A stretch of 64,000 nt of DNA from Dryomyza anilis (Eukaryota; Arthropoda; Insecta; Diptera; Dryomyzidae). The position numbers and the translations under genes were made by a program. Below the pieces are notes generated by a model. It was not told the origin of the DNA and did not search any database. It worked only from the letters and a program-made list of their open reading frames with translations. Each line of letters starts with the position of its first letter. Position 1 is the first letter of the stretch. The stretch spans positions 78,967,679 through 79,031,678 of the forward strand of contig OX638134.1 of assembly GCA_951804985.1 (NCBI GenBank), read 5' to 3'. Below are positions 12,366-24,348 of this stretch, piece by piece.

Positions 12366-15300
12366 TTATTCGCTAATCTCATCGATTACAGGCACATTTT
12401 GCAATTCGGAGCATTTGCGCTTCCAGAGCGTCAACTGTTCCTTCAGTACCTTCTCCTTGGCGGCAGCGCGCGTCAGCAGCACTTTGGCTTTTTGCAGCAA
12501 CTGTGTCTTTTTGTGCAGCTGCTGCTTGATGTAGCTCAATTCATCGCTGTTGGCAGCGTATTTATCAGGCTGTAAGGATTTTGAATTTTATTTAATTAAA
12601 ATAATTATAAAACAATGCCAATTAATACCGTTTCACGTTTGCCGCAGGCGGCGCACATCGACTGCGCGTTACTGAGCTGCATTTGCAGCGCCGCCATTTG
12701 TTCCTGCGCTGTTGCATGCAGCTGCTGCAGACGCAAAAGTTCACGCGGTGTATCTACGGAGGAGGAGCTCTGCGCCAACATAAAAACAATGAAAATTTTT
12801 ATAAAAAAATAATTTATTTTCCACAACTTACTCTCGATTCGCTGGAGCGTCGTCCATCCTTCAGGTATTTATTCTCCGCGCGCAATTTTTCTACAATGCC
12901 GCGCAGCGAAAGTATCGTTTGTTCGGCACCGCTCGTTGGCGCACTAGTTGCGCTGCGCATCTTGTTGCCGCCGCCACCTCCGCCGCTGCACTTGCATAGC
13001 TCACGACGCGCCGCAGTCTGCGCCAACTCTTCCTTCAATGCTATGATGTAGCTGCCCAAAAAATACTTTTTAAAAAATGTACTTGAATTTTAAAACGCTC
13101 AAAACTTACTCTTCCAGATGCTTGATGCGTTTCTGCAATCGCTCTGTGTGATCGCCCTGTCGCAGCAAATCGTTATCCAGCTGCAGCTGCAGATTACGCG
13201 CCTCCAGTCGTATATTGTGCGCCTCGCAGCCAGCGTATTTCTCCTGCAGCCGCTCCAGTTCGGTGGTCAATGCATTGCTACCTTTGCCCTCCAGCTCCAT
13301 CGCGAGTATTTTGCGCTGCTGCATTTCGATGCGCGCTTTGAGAGCCTCCAACAATTCGCCCTGATGCTGCTGCGCACCACCGTAGTAATTGTGCAGCGCC
13401 GGTGCACTGTTGGCGCTCTGCGCCGGACTGCTGCACTCGCTGCTGCCGCCGGTGTAAGTTTCCGGGCTCTCTGAGGGCGTGTATTTGGCGTGCAGATTGG
13501 GGCAGGAGGGAGTGCGGCAGCACTTGCCATAGGCGGCGGTGACTTGGGTAGCTGGAAAATAATAGTTTTTATCATTCCAAATTTTCAACAATCATTATGA
13601 ATACACACCACGCGTCAACTTCAGCTCCAACAATTGTTTATCCTTCTCCAAGCGCGACACCGCATTACGTGCCGACTGCAACAACGCACGCGTCTTCTCC
13701 AACGTGCACTCTGTCTCCTCCAGCTTTGCTTTGCATTTCTCGGCACTCTGTTGCCAACGTTTTTGTTTCTCCCATAGACTGACCTCAGTGCTGGTCTTCA
13801 CACGTTTGGTTTCGATCATCAGTGTCTGTCGCTGTATTTGCGCGCGTGCATCCTCCAAATCGAGCTCCAACTGTTGTATGCGCTTTTGCAGTTGCTCGTT
13901 TTTGACACGCGCATTTAACTCGGTTTTGATCGAGACCACGGGTCGCTTGATCAATTGCGTGCGCAAAGATTGACTGAGTTCACGCGCCTGTTTCTCACGT
14001 TGCGTAAGACTGGTCAATTGGCGACGTAGTGCCTCCACTTGGGTGTGATAGATTTTGTTGGTTGCCTCGGTGCGTGTCAAATCGGCGGCTAGTTTAGAGA
14101 TTTGATCGGCTGAAGTGTGCGTCGAGTCATTGATGTAGCGCTGCTGATCATCCTGGAGATTCGGAGGAACAGAAAAAGAGACGCAGATATATAAAGAACA
14201 ACAAATTGAGGTATGGTTCTTAAAATTTGAGACTTACATGGAAATTATTCAACGTCGACATGAGCTCATTGATATGCTTATCCTTCTCGTCGAGTAATAG
14301 ACGCAGTTGCTCCATTTCCGGTTTACCGGACTGTTCTAGAGATCTGTCACGCTCTTGGTAAAGTTGTAACCTGCAAGAATGTTACGAATAATAGAAATGA
14401 GACACATTTTCGTACGTTTGGGGAGGAGTTTCAAAATATAGTTTGGGAGTTTCTGAATCTGTACAAGAATATGCGATGAGGAAACGAAAATAAATTATCT
14501 TCTAGTATGGAAACAGGCTAACTCACCTACTAGTTGGCGTGAGTTAGCCGGTTTTTTATGTATTAGAATGGAAGCTGTTCGAGGAAAATATATGGTCAGA
14601 TTCTACTTTTCCTTGTTCCAGCAAGCCCATCTCTTCGTACTTTATTCGACTCTCAACAGAAACAAAGAGTCAATTAGTTCTTAACTTGCACGGTACGTTT
14701 GTCTCCCAGTGTCTGCTTTTCCTGACATTGGCAAATTCTTTGCGAACATTCACGTGCTTTGAATACTCCATCGAGGAATTGAGGAAGTAGAATCAATTGA
14801 ACATCTACTATGCGATTGGCCAAATCTCCAAACGCGCCGACTCTAGTACATGGAAGAAATAATAGAAGTTCTAATTGAAAACCTGCTAGGGCTCTTAAGA
14901 AGATCAGGTGGTTTCGAAGAAACTAACCAACAGTTGGCACTGTATAATGGTTGCCACACAGATAAAAGGAACACAATGGACCACTATGACCCCGTGAGTG
15001 TTACTGATATAATTTCAGCAACACCCTCTTACTAACCTAACCTTGCACAAATATTATTTCCTAATAGTTTGTGAGATTCACGTATCAAGAGTGAAAAGAG
15101 AGATTGGATTGAGTTTATAAAGAGCATTAAGATCTGAGGATTAAGAACTATACTTAGACTTTTAAGGAAGCTATTTACAGATTGTAACCTACAAGGATTT
15201 TACGAATACTAGAAGTAATCATTATAATAGAACAGATAGCTCAATGAAAGGGAAGACATAAACATATCAAGGATGAGAAGCGGGATTGGTTTAAGTTTTA

Positions 15301-18300
15301 TCTGAACTATTGTCTCAAATAGATTGGGAACACATTCCATAAAAGAGCATTTTACAAATTATAAGCCTCCATGCTATAATGTTAAAATGTTCAAATTAGT
15401 AAATATTGAGTTATAATAAATCATTTTGAAATACTTTATAGTATTGACTTACTTCTCACGCAACAAGCCAACCTCCTCTTCCTTGATTTTAAGCGCACCC
15501 TCACAATAAGCTGCCTTATCGTTAAGCTCTTTGATTTGTTTTAAGAGTGCCGGATTTTCCTTCAATATCTCGGTGTCTTGTTTTTCTTCTTCAACAGATT
15601 GCTCATCGTTGTCCTCTTCCTCCTCTGTCACTTCGTTAATAGTAATCATTGGCACTTGACTCGCTGATCCATTTGGCGAAGTGTCTAGTTCAAACATTTC
15701 TTCGATTTTTTCATCTGATATTTCATTTAGACTATTGTCACCACTATCTTCACCACTACCAACAGCACCGACGCCACCCACTGTCGCTATATCAAGTTTT
15801 TCCTTGGAGTTTTTGCGCACACTAACCGTCTCGAGTTTCGTTTTCAATTCCAATATCTCCATATCTTTGCTCTTGATATTGTAGTTGAGATTATTGATTG
15901 TATTCTTTAAACCATCGATTTCTTGCCGAAGTTTTGTGGACGTGGTTTGCATTTGTTCACGCTCCGTTTGTAGAAGATCCTGATATTTGCTAATCGATTT
16001 GTCCTTTTCGCTTAGTAAGGTATGGAAAGAGAGAATGGTTTTCTGAAAGTTAAAGAGGAGACAAATACTAGTAATAGTATTAGTTGAAGGAATGTTAAGT
16101 TCTTACCTCGATTATGCCAGATTGTTGGTTTTGCTCTTGTTGCTTTGATTGCTCACTACTCTGCTTATCGTCGTGCTTAAAACACTCGATTTGCTTGCGA
16201 AGTTCTTCGATTACTGCATTGGCTTTGTTTAGTCTGAAATTTATATTTATTAGAGTGTTTATGTTAAAATTAACCCTTCGTGCTTACTCTTCATTGGTTG
16301 TCTTTAAACTCTGAGAGAGTTCTTCTGCCAATGCCTTGGCAGCTTTAAGCTCTATCTGTATTTCCTCAAATTCTTCAGAGTCTGGTATGGGCTCCTTACT
16401 TATTTCTTCTTCGTTTACCTCCTCTATAGCTGTTTGCACACCTAAGCTTTCCGTAAGTTTCTCCAATGATGTTTGCACCGTTGCATCTACTCTCAAACTT
16501 TCAACAACTTTAAGCTCTTCTTGTAAAGGCTTAGGGTTCACAAGAGCGACTGCAACTGATTCTGTCTGTGTCATTGTTTCGACAACTAAACGTTGCTGTT
16601 TTGTATTGCCTTTTGCTGGTGAAGCTATTGGTGACATATTTTTATCGATCAACTCTACCTGAGATTTTTGTCTGGTGCTTGTTCCGGAGAGCTTTCGCTC
16701 AGTTGGAATGGGAGCATCTGTATTGGTAGCAGCGTCTATATATCTAATGTTTGAGTTAAGTGTATCGTTATTGGTGTCGTTATTTATGTCGTTATTATCA
16801 ATATCGCTTGTTGGCATATTGCTTTTTATGTTACTATCGCCGTTTGTGGAAGATGTTTGATTTTCTGGTGAGTCCTTTGTCAGCTCGGGTCCAAAAAGTG
16901 CTTCGATCGTTTTCCAGTGCTCCGTATCGTTAGCGTATTTGATGCGTTGTTCGGTTAACTCTTGCTGAAGATCCTTATGTTTGCGTTGTAAGGTGTCAAG
17001 CTGTTCCTCGAGGAATTTATTTTGCATTTCTTGTTTTATAAGCTTTAAAAATACTCATACATGATGTAAAAATACCTCTACTACTTTATTAAATATAGCT
17101 TAAATATTCTTACCTTAATAAGATGCTGAGACTCATCCTGATTTCCTTTGAATTCTCTAACATTTTCTGCTATAAGTTGCTCTATATCTTGACGCAATCT
17201 CTCACTTAGCAAACTTTCTTTGCCACTAGCTTTCTCAGTCATTTCTTTGGTAAATTTCGTATAGGAAAATACGTAATTTGTTAGGAAGATCAATGGCGTA
17301 AATTTGGCGTATTTCTCTTTAAGCGTAAAAATGGATTTCTTTAAGAATCTGTCAATTGAAACTTGTTAAACAGTGTTAATTAATAGATTATATTAGAACT
17401 TACTTTAATTTGGTAGCATTAAGTCTGCGTTCTATTTGGAAGTACTCATTATTTTGGGCAGTCATTTGTTCTTTGGCTTGTATATCCATTTCCAGGCTAT
17501 TGTATTTTTGTTGCAGCTGTTCATTTGTCATTTTTAGATTACCAACTTCAGCTTTTGCTAATTGCAAATAAATATAAATTTATATAATCGAACTTTAAAT
17601 AATCAGTTCAAACTTACCACTATCTAAATCACGTTGAGTTTTTGCCATAATCAGCTTATCCTCGGCGCTACTTTGCAGATCTGCGACCAGATGTCTCAGA
17701 TTCACATGATTATCCGTGATTTCGTTGAGCAGCTTTTGTTGGGATAATATCTGTAATGGAGCAAACTTTTAGTTTTACTTAGTGACGATCTTCCCAATAG
17801 CTACCTGTTCATGCGCTATTTCTAGTAGACCTTCTAACTGCGTACACTTCCGTTCCAGTTGCGTTCCACGTTGCATTGTTTTTTGCGCCTCCTCTTGCAA
17901 CTTCTCATATTCCTCGATTGTCAGGTAATCCAATTGAAGATTTTCGCGTATGATACCATAGTCCGTACAAATGTCAGGTATTTTCAGTTCTTGCACAGTC
18001 ATTTTACCCGCCATAATATGTTCCAACATATAAGCGATCTGTGTCTGTAACTCTGCATTGCTGCGCTGCAACGCACGATATTCTTCGACGCTATATTGCC
18101 GTTTATTTTTCCCGATGCTCAAAGTTTCTTGCATTTCCGAATTTTTCAGAGTTAGCACGACCAACTCCCTCTTTAGTTCCGCCTCTTGCTCGATGTGTTT
18201 AATCTCATTATGCTTGGACTCTGTTAAAGCACGATCGAAATCTTCGCGCAGATACTTAAAGCTTTGCGATTGTTTCTTAAAGCTCAGCTCAAGCTCAGTG

Positions 18301-21300
18301 GCACGTGACACCAACTGCTTGCAATAGTCACGCAGCTCATCATCTGTGGCGCCCATATGTAGTCGTAGTTCTTCGTAACGTTGTCGATAAACTTGTAGCT
18401 CACAGTTTTGTAGCTGTAGTTCACGTAGTTGCTCCGTTTGTAGCTGTGCCCTACCCTCTAAATCAACTACAGATTCATCCATAACTATTACTGGGTAAAG
18501 CGACTGATCTAGAGTTTTATTGGGTGTTGTTGGTCTGGTCGAGGTATCTATGACAGCTGGCAATTCCACGTCCATTTGCAGGTCAGAGTCTTCTATGCGT
18601 ATTTCACCATCTTCACGCGCACTTTGTATCGATGGCAATTCATCGGTTTCTGCCACAGATTCTACATCGGTGTGCTGTTTTTGCAATAGCTCACTCAAAG
18701 CTTTTTCGCGTGCCTTCAAAGCTTCCAGCTCGTTTTGTAGGCGTAGTGTGATGGTAGTAGTTGTTGGTGAGGTGTTAGCGCATTGACGTTGTAGAGGTTG
18801 CAAGACACGCAGTAAGATTTCGGTGTCAATAGTTATATGATCGGAGGAAGCTATTTTTTTTTTTTGGAAAGCACCATTTTAATATTTATTGAGGATGTAA
18901 CATTTCTATACCTACCATCATATTCTCGTAGTTTTTCTAAAATCTCCAACATGCCAAGACGCAGCGTCTCATTCTCATCAATGAGTTCCTGATATCTGCC
19001 ATTTTCCAAATCGAAAAAGCTTTCCTTCTCTGTAGACTTTTGGGACTGTGAAGACTTGAAAGAAGTTTGGTTATTGCTGCAAATTAGTTCGCATATTAGT
19101 ACTTACAACTACTTCTCCGCGACAAGTGCTGCATATAACTTTTGGTGGAATACTTTCCAGGCGCATACTCTCCTCAATTTCGCCCACCTCACTAGGACAT
19201 CCCCCTGCACTATCGGAACTTTCTTCAGCGGTAGTTATTGCTACGGTTGCTGCTGTTTGCAGTGTCTTCTGCATACAGATTAACTCTTTACTAAATATTT
19301 TAAATATGGGAATTAATATAATTGATATTTCAATGTTTATTATGCCAAAAACCAACCGCATGTCTGATTTTTCCATCTTTAGTTGCAGTCGCAATTCCTC
19401 CGAAGCGCGCAACTTCAACGTCAGACGATCTATCATTTTGTCCTTGCTTCGTTCTTTCGCCGCTAGATTCTTCGTAGCTATTACCACATCGTCCGGTATA
19501 TTAAGGCGCTTGCGCAGTATTTTGTTTTCATGCGCAATCTCATGCATTGAGTTGAGTTCCATGACCAGTGCCTGTATTTGTTTCTCACGTGACAAAAGCT
19601 TTGTCTCCAGTGAGCTACAACGACGTAGAGATTTCACAAGACCATCTTCGCCCCGTTGATAGGCGTCTAGTGCCGTTATGGCCTGTAGTGCTTGTTTGGA
19701 CTTTAGAACGTTATCCTCTTCGGTGCGTTCCAGCATTTCGTTGAGTTCGCGACATCGTTCGTTGGTCGAACGTAATGACTCTTCGATCTGTTGGCAGCAG
19801 GCACGTGGTTTATGTGGGTTTTGCGCATCAATGCGTTCGGCAGAGAGTTTGTTCATGAGCTTGGTGGAGGAGAGCATTTCCTCGGCCATTGTTTTAATCT
19901 TTAACTCCAGCTGCTCAATGAGTTTGTCACGGGATTCAATGGCCTGTGGTATGCAGAGAAGAAATAAAGAGAATATAGAGATTTAAAAAGAAGAAAAATA
20001 TGAAAAATGTTAGAGATTGAAGAAGACAGATATTGAGAACACGTTGATTATATGAAAAGAGTTTGCTATATGCCTTACATGCAGCAATTTGGTGGTCTCC
20101 CTCGCCGTGTCCTCATCCGTTTTACTGCTCTCCTCCTCCGATTTACTGATTTGCACAATAGTGTTTTCCAGTTCCTTGCTTGTGGCGCGCTTTTGACGCA
20201 ATTTCTTCAGTTCATGTTCTTTCTCATCCAACAGCTGCTTCCACGTTAGTGCCTTGGCTTCGAGTTTATCAATAAAATCTTTTAAATCCTTTTCACCACG
20301 TTCACGTTCTTCCTCCAAATATGTAACATTTCCTTCCAGGCGCGATATTTCCACATGCAGCTCATTGACGGTCTCCTTAAGAGCTTTGTGTTCGCCGTCC
20401 AGCAAGGTTATATCGGCACTGAGCTCTAGAATTCTGGACTTGGCTTCCTGCAGTTGCTGTTCCGATGCAATAATGGCCTTTGATTGTTCGATGTTTTGCG
20501 TTTGTAAGGACTGTAAAGAAGATTAGAAACTTTTTAAATAATGATTGACATTTGGCGGCATTTTTGGAAAATATCTATGTTGAAAATATCGAAAATATTA
20601 GCTCGAAATTCCTTAGTTAGTTTCATTTAGATGAATTGAAATGCTCGATAAGATGTAGATAATTTTGAAGACCTTACAAACTCGAGATTTCGAATATAAT
20701 CGAACCACTTGAAACTCAATTTTTTTTTAAAATTTCAACCTCGTGATTTTTAAAATCGTTGAATTATAAACCATTAATTTGGAACCACTGTCAAACGCCA
20801 TTTCAAAAATATTTCAATCTCATAATTCTTCGAATCACGTACACGATTCGTGATTCCATGGAATCACAAATATCGTTTCAATTCAAAATGTGTCAAACCT
20901 CGATTTCGCGGAGTAAACGTTTGATATGCTTGTTCTTCGAATTAATATTTTTCAGCAACTCCTCCTGTTTGTCCAACTCGGAAAGCGGATCCGATGAATC
21001 CTTGTCGCTATGTGCTCCACTTTCCGCTTCCTGCAGACGTTTTTGCAAATGTAAAATATCCTCGCTAAGCTGTAAAAAGAAAAGTTTTAGAAAATATCTA
21101 TCTTTGTAATATTTATGCGTATTACCTCTTTAATTTTATGTCTGAAACTCTGCTTTTCCTCTTCCAATTTGTTCAGCATGCCTTTGAGTTTCTCATTTTC
21201 CGAGAGTAGGCGCACATGTTGTGACTCATCTGTGTGTGCGGATTGGACATTTTCAAACCATTTAAAGATATTCCACATTCTCAGTTAATTCAGATTTATT

Positions 21301-21543
21301 ACCTGCACTTGACTTGTCGTCCAATTGTTCCTGCAACTCCAACACCTGCGCCCCCTTGTGCCGCAGCACCGCCAATGAAATATCCAGTGTTTTGCGCAAG
21401 GACTTCTTGGGTATCTCTTCGATTGCCTCGGCCAAAACCAATAACGTCTCGTACAACTCATGCTTTTGTGCGTCGCTGAATTCCTGAAATTTTCGCACGG
21501 ACACAACATCGGACAGATCCATCTTTGGGGCGGCATCCAACAC
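12366..21543 (-). CDS. Cep290: Cep290, ciliary transition-zone coiled-coil protein
   Basis: Twenty exons, in transcript order: 21543-21303, 21229-21126, 21069-20899, 20510-20079, 19943-19357, 19290-19107, 19045-18916, 18850-17805, 17750-17618, 17557-17404, 17348-17114, 17042-16288, 16233-16107, 16042-15453, 14370-14238, 14152-13609, 13551-13110, 13051-12832, 12769-12629, 12569-12366. They join to 6573 nt, 2190 aa; a second ATG at 21522 gives 2183 aa. Heptad-rich coiled coil runs nearly throughout. Family matches in order are an ENKILRKRLNIP block (exon 5, like ENEALRERVGLEP), YQELIDENETLRLGMLEIL (exon 7), a SKYQDLLQ block (exon 14) and LWEKQKRWQ with its following helix (exon 16). Cep290 links axoneme to membrane at the transition zone; in flies it acts in sensory neurons and sperm. 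Exon 12 has a long low-complexity Asn/Asp/Ser/Thr linker, and exons 17-18 have Gly/Ser-rich breaks. Length lies between the fly and human proteins. Confidence 0.9.
14516..14557 (+). other. Perfect 11-bp hairpin followed by six T
   Basis: GGCTAACTCAC (14516-14526) pairs perfectly with GTGAGTTAGCC (14539-14549) around a 12-nt loop; GG and six T follow. The form looks like a bacterial intrinsic terminator, but it sits in a fly intron beside a transposon relic, so it is more likely a mobile-element end or chance. Confidence 0.5.
14745..15035 (+). pseudogene. Relic of a jockey/R1-type non-LTR retrotransposon C-terminus
   Basis: Reading through frame breaks, the plus strand encodes EEVESIEHLLCD followed by WPNLQTRRL, then an EVLIENLLGLLRRSGGF segment. 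This is the layout of the C-terminal zinc-knuckle region of arthropod jockey/R1-clade elements (E..E...HLLC.CP.L..RR, then an I..F...SG.F end). One expected cysteine reads Trp, and frameshifts and stops are present. No upstream reverse transcriptase is visible. Assignment rests on motif recognition only. Confidence 0.5.
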
Positions 21544-21685
21544 TAGGAAACCTCATGTGCTGGGTGATGGCAGAACAGCAGACCAACGTACACAATCTAT
21601 GCCGAACAACAATACGAAAAATTCTGATTTAGATTTTTTTGTTGTGTGTTTTGTTTGTGTTTTAGTTTGACACCTTACTAGTGAG

Positions 21686-21699
21686 GTTACCAGGGAAAC
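21686..21699 (-). promoter_or_regulatory. RFX X-box upstream of Cep290
   Basis: On the gene's strand the site reads GTTTCCCTGGTAAC. This is a full fit to the X-box GYTNYY-N(1-3)-RRNAAC bound by RFX factors at ciliary genes, with near-perfect dyad symmetry and a 2-bp spacer. It begins 143 bp upstream of the first Cep290 ATG, where functional X-boxes usually lie. RFX control of ciliary genes is established in flies and worms; its action here is inferred. Confidence 0.75.
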
Positions 21700-22424
21700 C
21701 ATCGACAAAGAGAGGGTGATACTGTTACAGGGGCAAAAGAGAGTGAATGAAGTCCTTAAATACTGCATGAGAGCACAAACAGGGCAAAGTTTACAGAACA
21801 AAGAAATGCATGTTGAATAAGTGAAGGGTCAGTGCAAGTATGAAGGGAGCGGGAGTGAGTACCGAGTTAGTAAATAATAACCGCACAAGAGACAAGTGAG
21901 CTATGGTGATGATGGAACGAATGAGTGCGGTGTGAATGAATGCATTGCAAATGAGTGATGGTTGGGTGAGTGAGAAGTGAGTATGAGGGGCGAATGAGTG
22001 CATAAGAGAGTGAGTTGTGAGTATGGTCAAGGTGAACATGGCTAACTGTGTCATGCATACACAAGCATTCGATATTACTGTGTGGTGTATGCAGGTGGTA
22101 GATAGTGAAGGTGGGGGTAGTTTTCATTGTTGTGGTTCTCTGGAAAAATATTCAGCGTGCCTCGCAAGGCAACAGACCGTTACGTGACACGTTCAAATGT
22201 TGCTCAGAATGCTACGGTTGTAATACGAGTAAGTTTTGGCGCCAAACTTTTCGTAATACTGGTTGGCATTTTACCGCGCTCTTGAGACAAACATGTGACG
22301 GCAACGTATACGTGACTCTGTGTGTGTGAGAGCAAGAATATTAAGTCAATTCTCATTGGCTAAGGGTGAAGATTTATTATGGATATTATGGTGGAGATTT
22401 GCAATTATTTTATTCATTTCAAAT
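21700..22424. other. Cep290 upstream flank
   Basis: Less AT-rich than the following array and scattered with GAGTGA/TGAGTG phrases between about 21790 and 22030, a degenerate short repeat. No exon is supported; the small open frames on both strands are by-products of that composition. Confidence 0.4.
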
Positions 22425-24285
22425 TCACTTTTAAATGAAAAAAATAAAAATTATAAATTTTCTCTAAAATTTCGTTTTTCACTAAAAGTTAAATTTTTCA
22501 CTAAAAATTAAATTTTTCATTAAAAATTTAATTTGTCCCCAAAAAATCAATTTTTCACTAATAATTAAATTTTTCACTAAAAAATCAATTTTTCACTAAT
22601 AATTAAATTTTTCACTAAAAATTCAATTTTTCACTAAAAATTTAATTTTTCCCTTAAAAAAATAAATTTATAACTTAAAATTAAAATATTCACTAAAAAT
22701 TAAATTTTTCACAAAAAATTAAACTTTTCACTCAAAATTAAATTTTTTAATATAAATTCAAATTTTCACTAAAAATTCAAATTTTCACTAAAAATTCAGT
22801 TTTTCATTAAAAATTCAATTTTTCACTAGAAATTCAATTTTTCACTAAAAATTAAAATTTTCACTTAAAAATCAATTTTCACTAAAAATTTTATGTTTTA
22901 CTAAAAATTATTTTTTTTCTAAAAATTAAAATTTTCACTAAAAATTCAATTTTTCACTAAAAATTCAATTTTTAACTAAAAATTCAATTTTTCACAAATT
23001 AAATTTTTCATAAAAATTAATTTTTTCACTAAAAATAAATTTTTTCATTAAAAATTAAAATTTTCACTAAAAATTAAAATTTTCACTAAAAATTCAATTT
23101 TTCACTAAAAATTAAATTTTTTACTAATTATTAAATTTTTCACTGAAAATTCAATTTTTCACAATGAAAATTTCACTAAAAATTAAATTTTTCACTAAAA
23201 ATTAAATTTTTCACTAAAAATTAAATTTTCACTAAAAATTAAATTTTTCACTAAAAATTCAAATTTTCACTAAAAATTCAATATCTCACTGAAAATTCAA
23301 TTTTTCACATTAAAAATTTCACTAAAAATTTAATTTTTCACTAAAAATTAAAATTTTCACTAAAAATTAAAATTTTCACAAAAATTCAAATTTTCACTAA
23401 AAATTCAATATTTCACTGAAAATTAAATTTTTCACTGAAAATTAAATTTTTCACTGAAAATTAAAATTTTCACTAAAAATTCAAATTTTCACTAAAAATT
23501 CAAATTTTCACTAAAAATTAAATTTTTCACTAAAAATTCAAATTTTCACTAAAAATTCAATATCTCACTGAAAATTAAATTTTTCACTGAAAATTCAATT
23601 TTTCACATTAAAAATTTCACTAAAAATTTAATTTTTCACTAAAAATTAAAATTTTACTAAAAATTCAAATTTTCACTAAAAATTCAATATTTCACTGAAA
23701 ATTATATTTTTCACTGAAAATTAAAATTTTCACTAAAAATTCAAATTTTCACTGAAAATTAAAATTTTCACTAAAAATTCAAATTTTCACTAAAAATTCA
23801 AATTTTCACTAAAAATTCAAATTTTCACTAAAAATTCAAATTTTCACTAAAAATTCAATTTTTCACTAAAAATTCAAATTTTCACTAAAAATTAAATTTT
23901 TTACTAATTATTAAATTTTTCACTGAAAATTCAATTTTTCACATTAAAAATTTCACCTAAAATTTAATTTTTCACAAAAAATTAAATTTTTCACTAAAAA
24001 TTAAATTTTTCACTAAAAATTAAAATTTTCACTAAAAATTCAAATTTTCACTAAAAATTCAATATTTCACTGAAAATTAAATTTTTCACTGAATTCAATT
24101 TTTCACTAAAAGTTTAATTTTTCCCTAAAAATTTATTTTTTCACTAAAAATTCCATTTTTCACTAAAAATTTAATTTTTCACTAAAAATTCGATTTTTCT
24201 TTTAAATTCGATTTTTCTTTAAAATGTAATTTTTAACTAAAATTTAATTTTTTTAATAAATTTAATAACAAAGAAATTATTTTCT
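22425..24285. repeat. 19-bp minisatellite array between Cep290 and the first receptor
   Basis: About 1.9 kb of tandem, variable AATTCAATTTTTCACTAAA units, with AATTAAATTTTTCACTAAA and ...TTTTCACTGAA variants. It ends some 60 bp before the stop codon of the minus-strand receptor. The same monomer makes the arrays at 26900-30705 and 51345-52985 and the worn patch at 46985-47230. Units here differ more from each other than in the 26.9-30.7 kb array, suggesting greater age. Confidence 0.95.
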
Positions 24286-24348
24286 TTTATTTAAAAGTGA
24301 TAAAATATATAAAAAAACTTCGCAAAACTGTCAGCCTTATGTCCCGAA

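Larger units (their letters stand above)
14371..15452. other. Longest Cep290 intron (intron 14)
   Basis: A 1.08-kb intron in a gene whose other introns are mostly 50-130 bp; the next longest is 388 bp (20511-20898). Its extra length comes from a perfect hairpin (14516-14549) and a non-LTR retrotransposon relic (about 14745-15035), annotated separately. The rest is plain AT-rich sequence. Confidence 0.7.

Noticed and set aside
12683..13051. Plus-strand open frames across 12.6-20.5 kb as genes
   Set aside because: They are antisense shadows of Cep290 exons. Their composition follows the minus-strand codons and they stop at Cep290 splice sites.
14516..14557. Bacterial terminator, hence contamination
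   Set aside because: It is embedded in an intron whose flanking exons are a continuous Cep290 reading frame.
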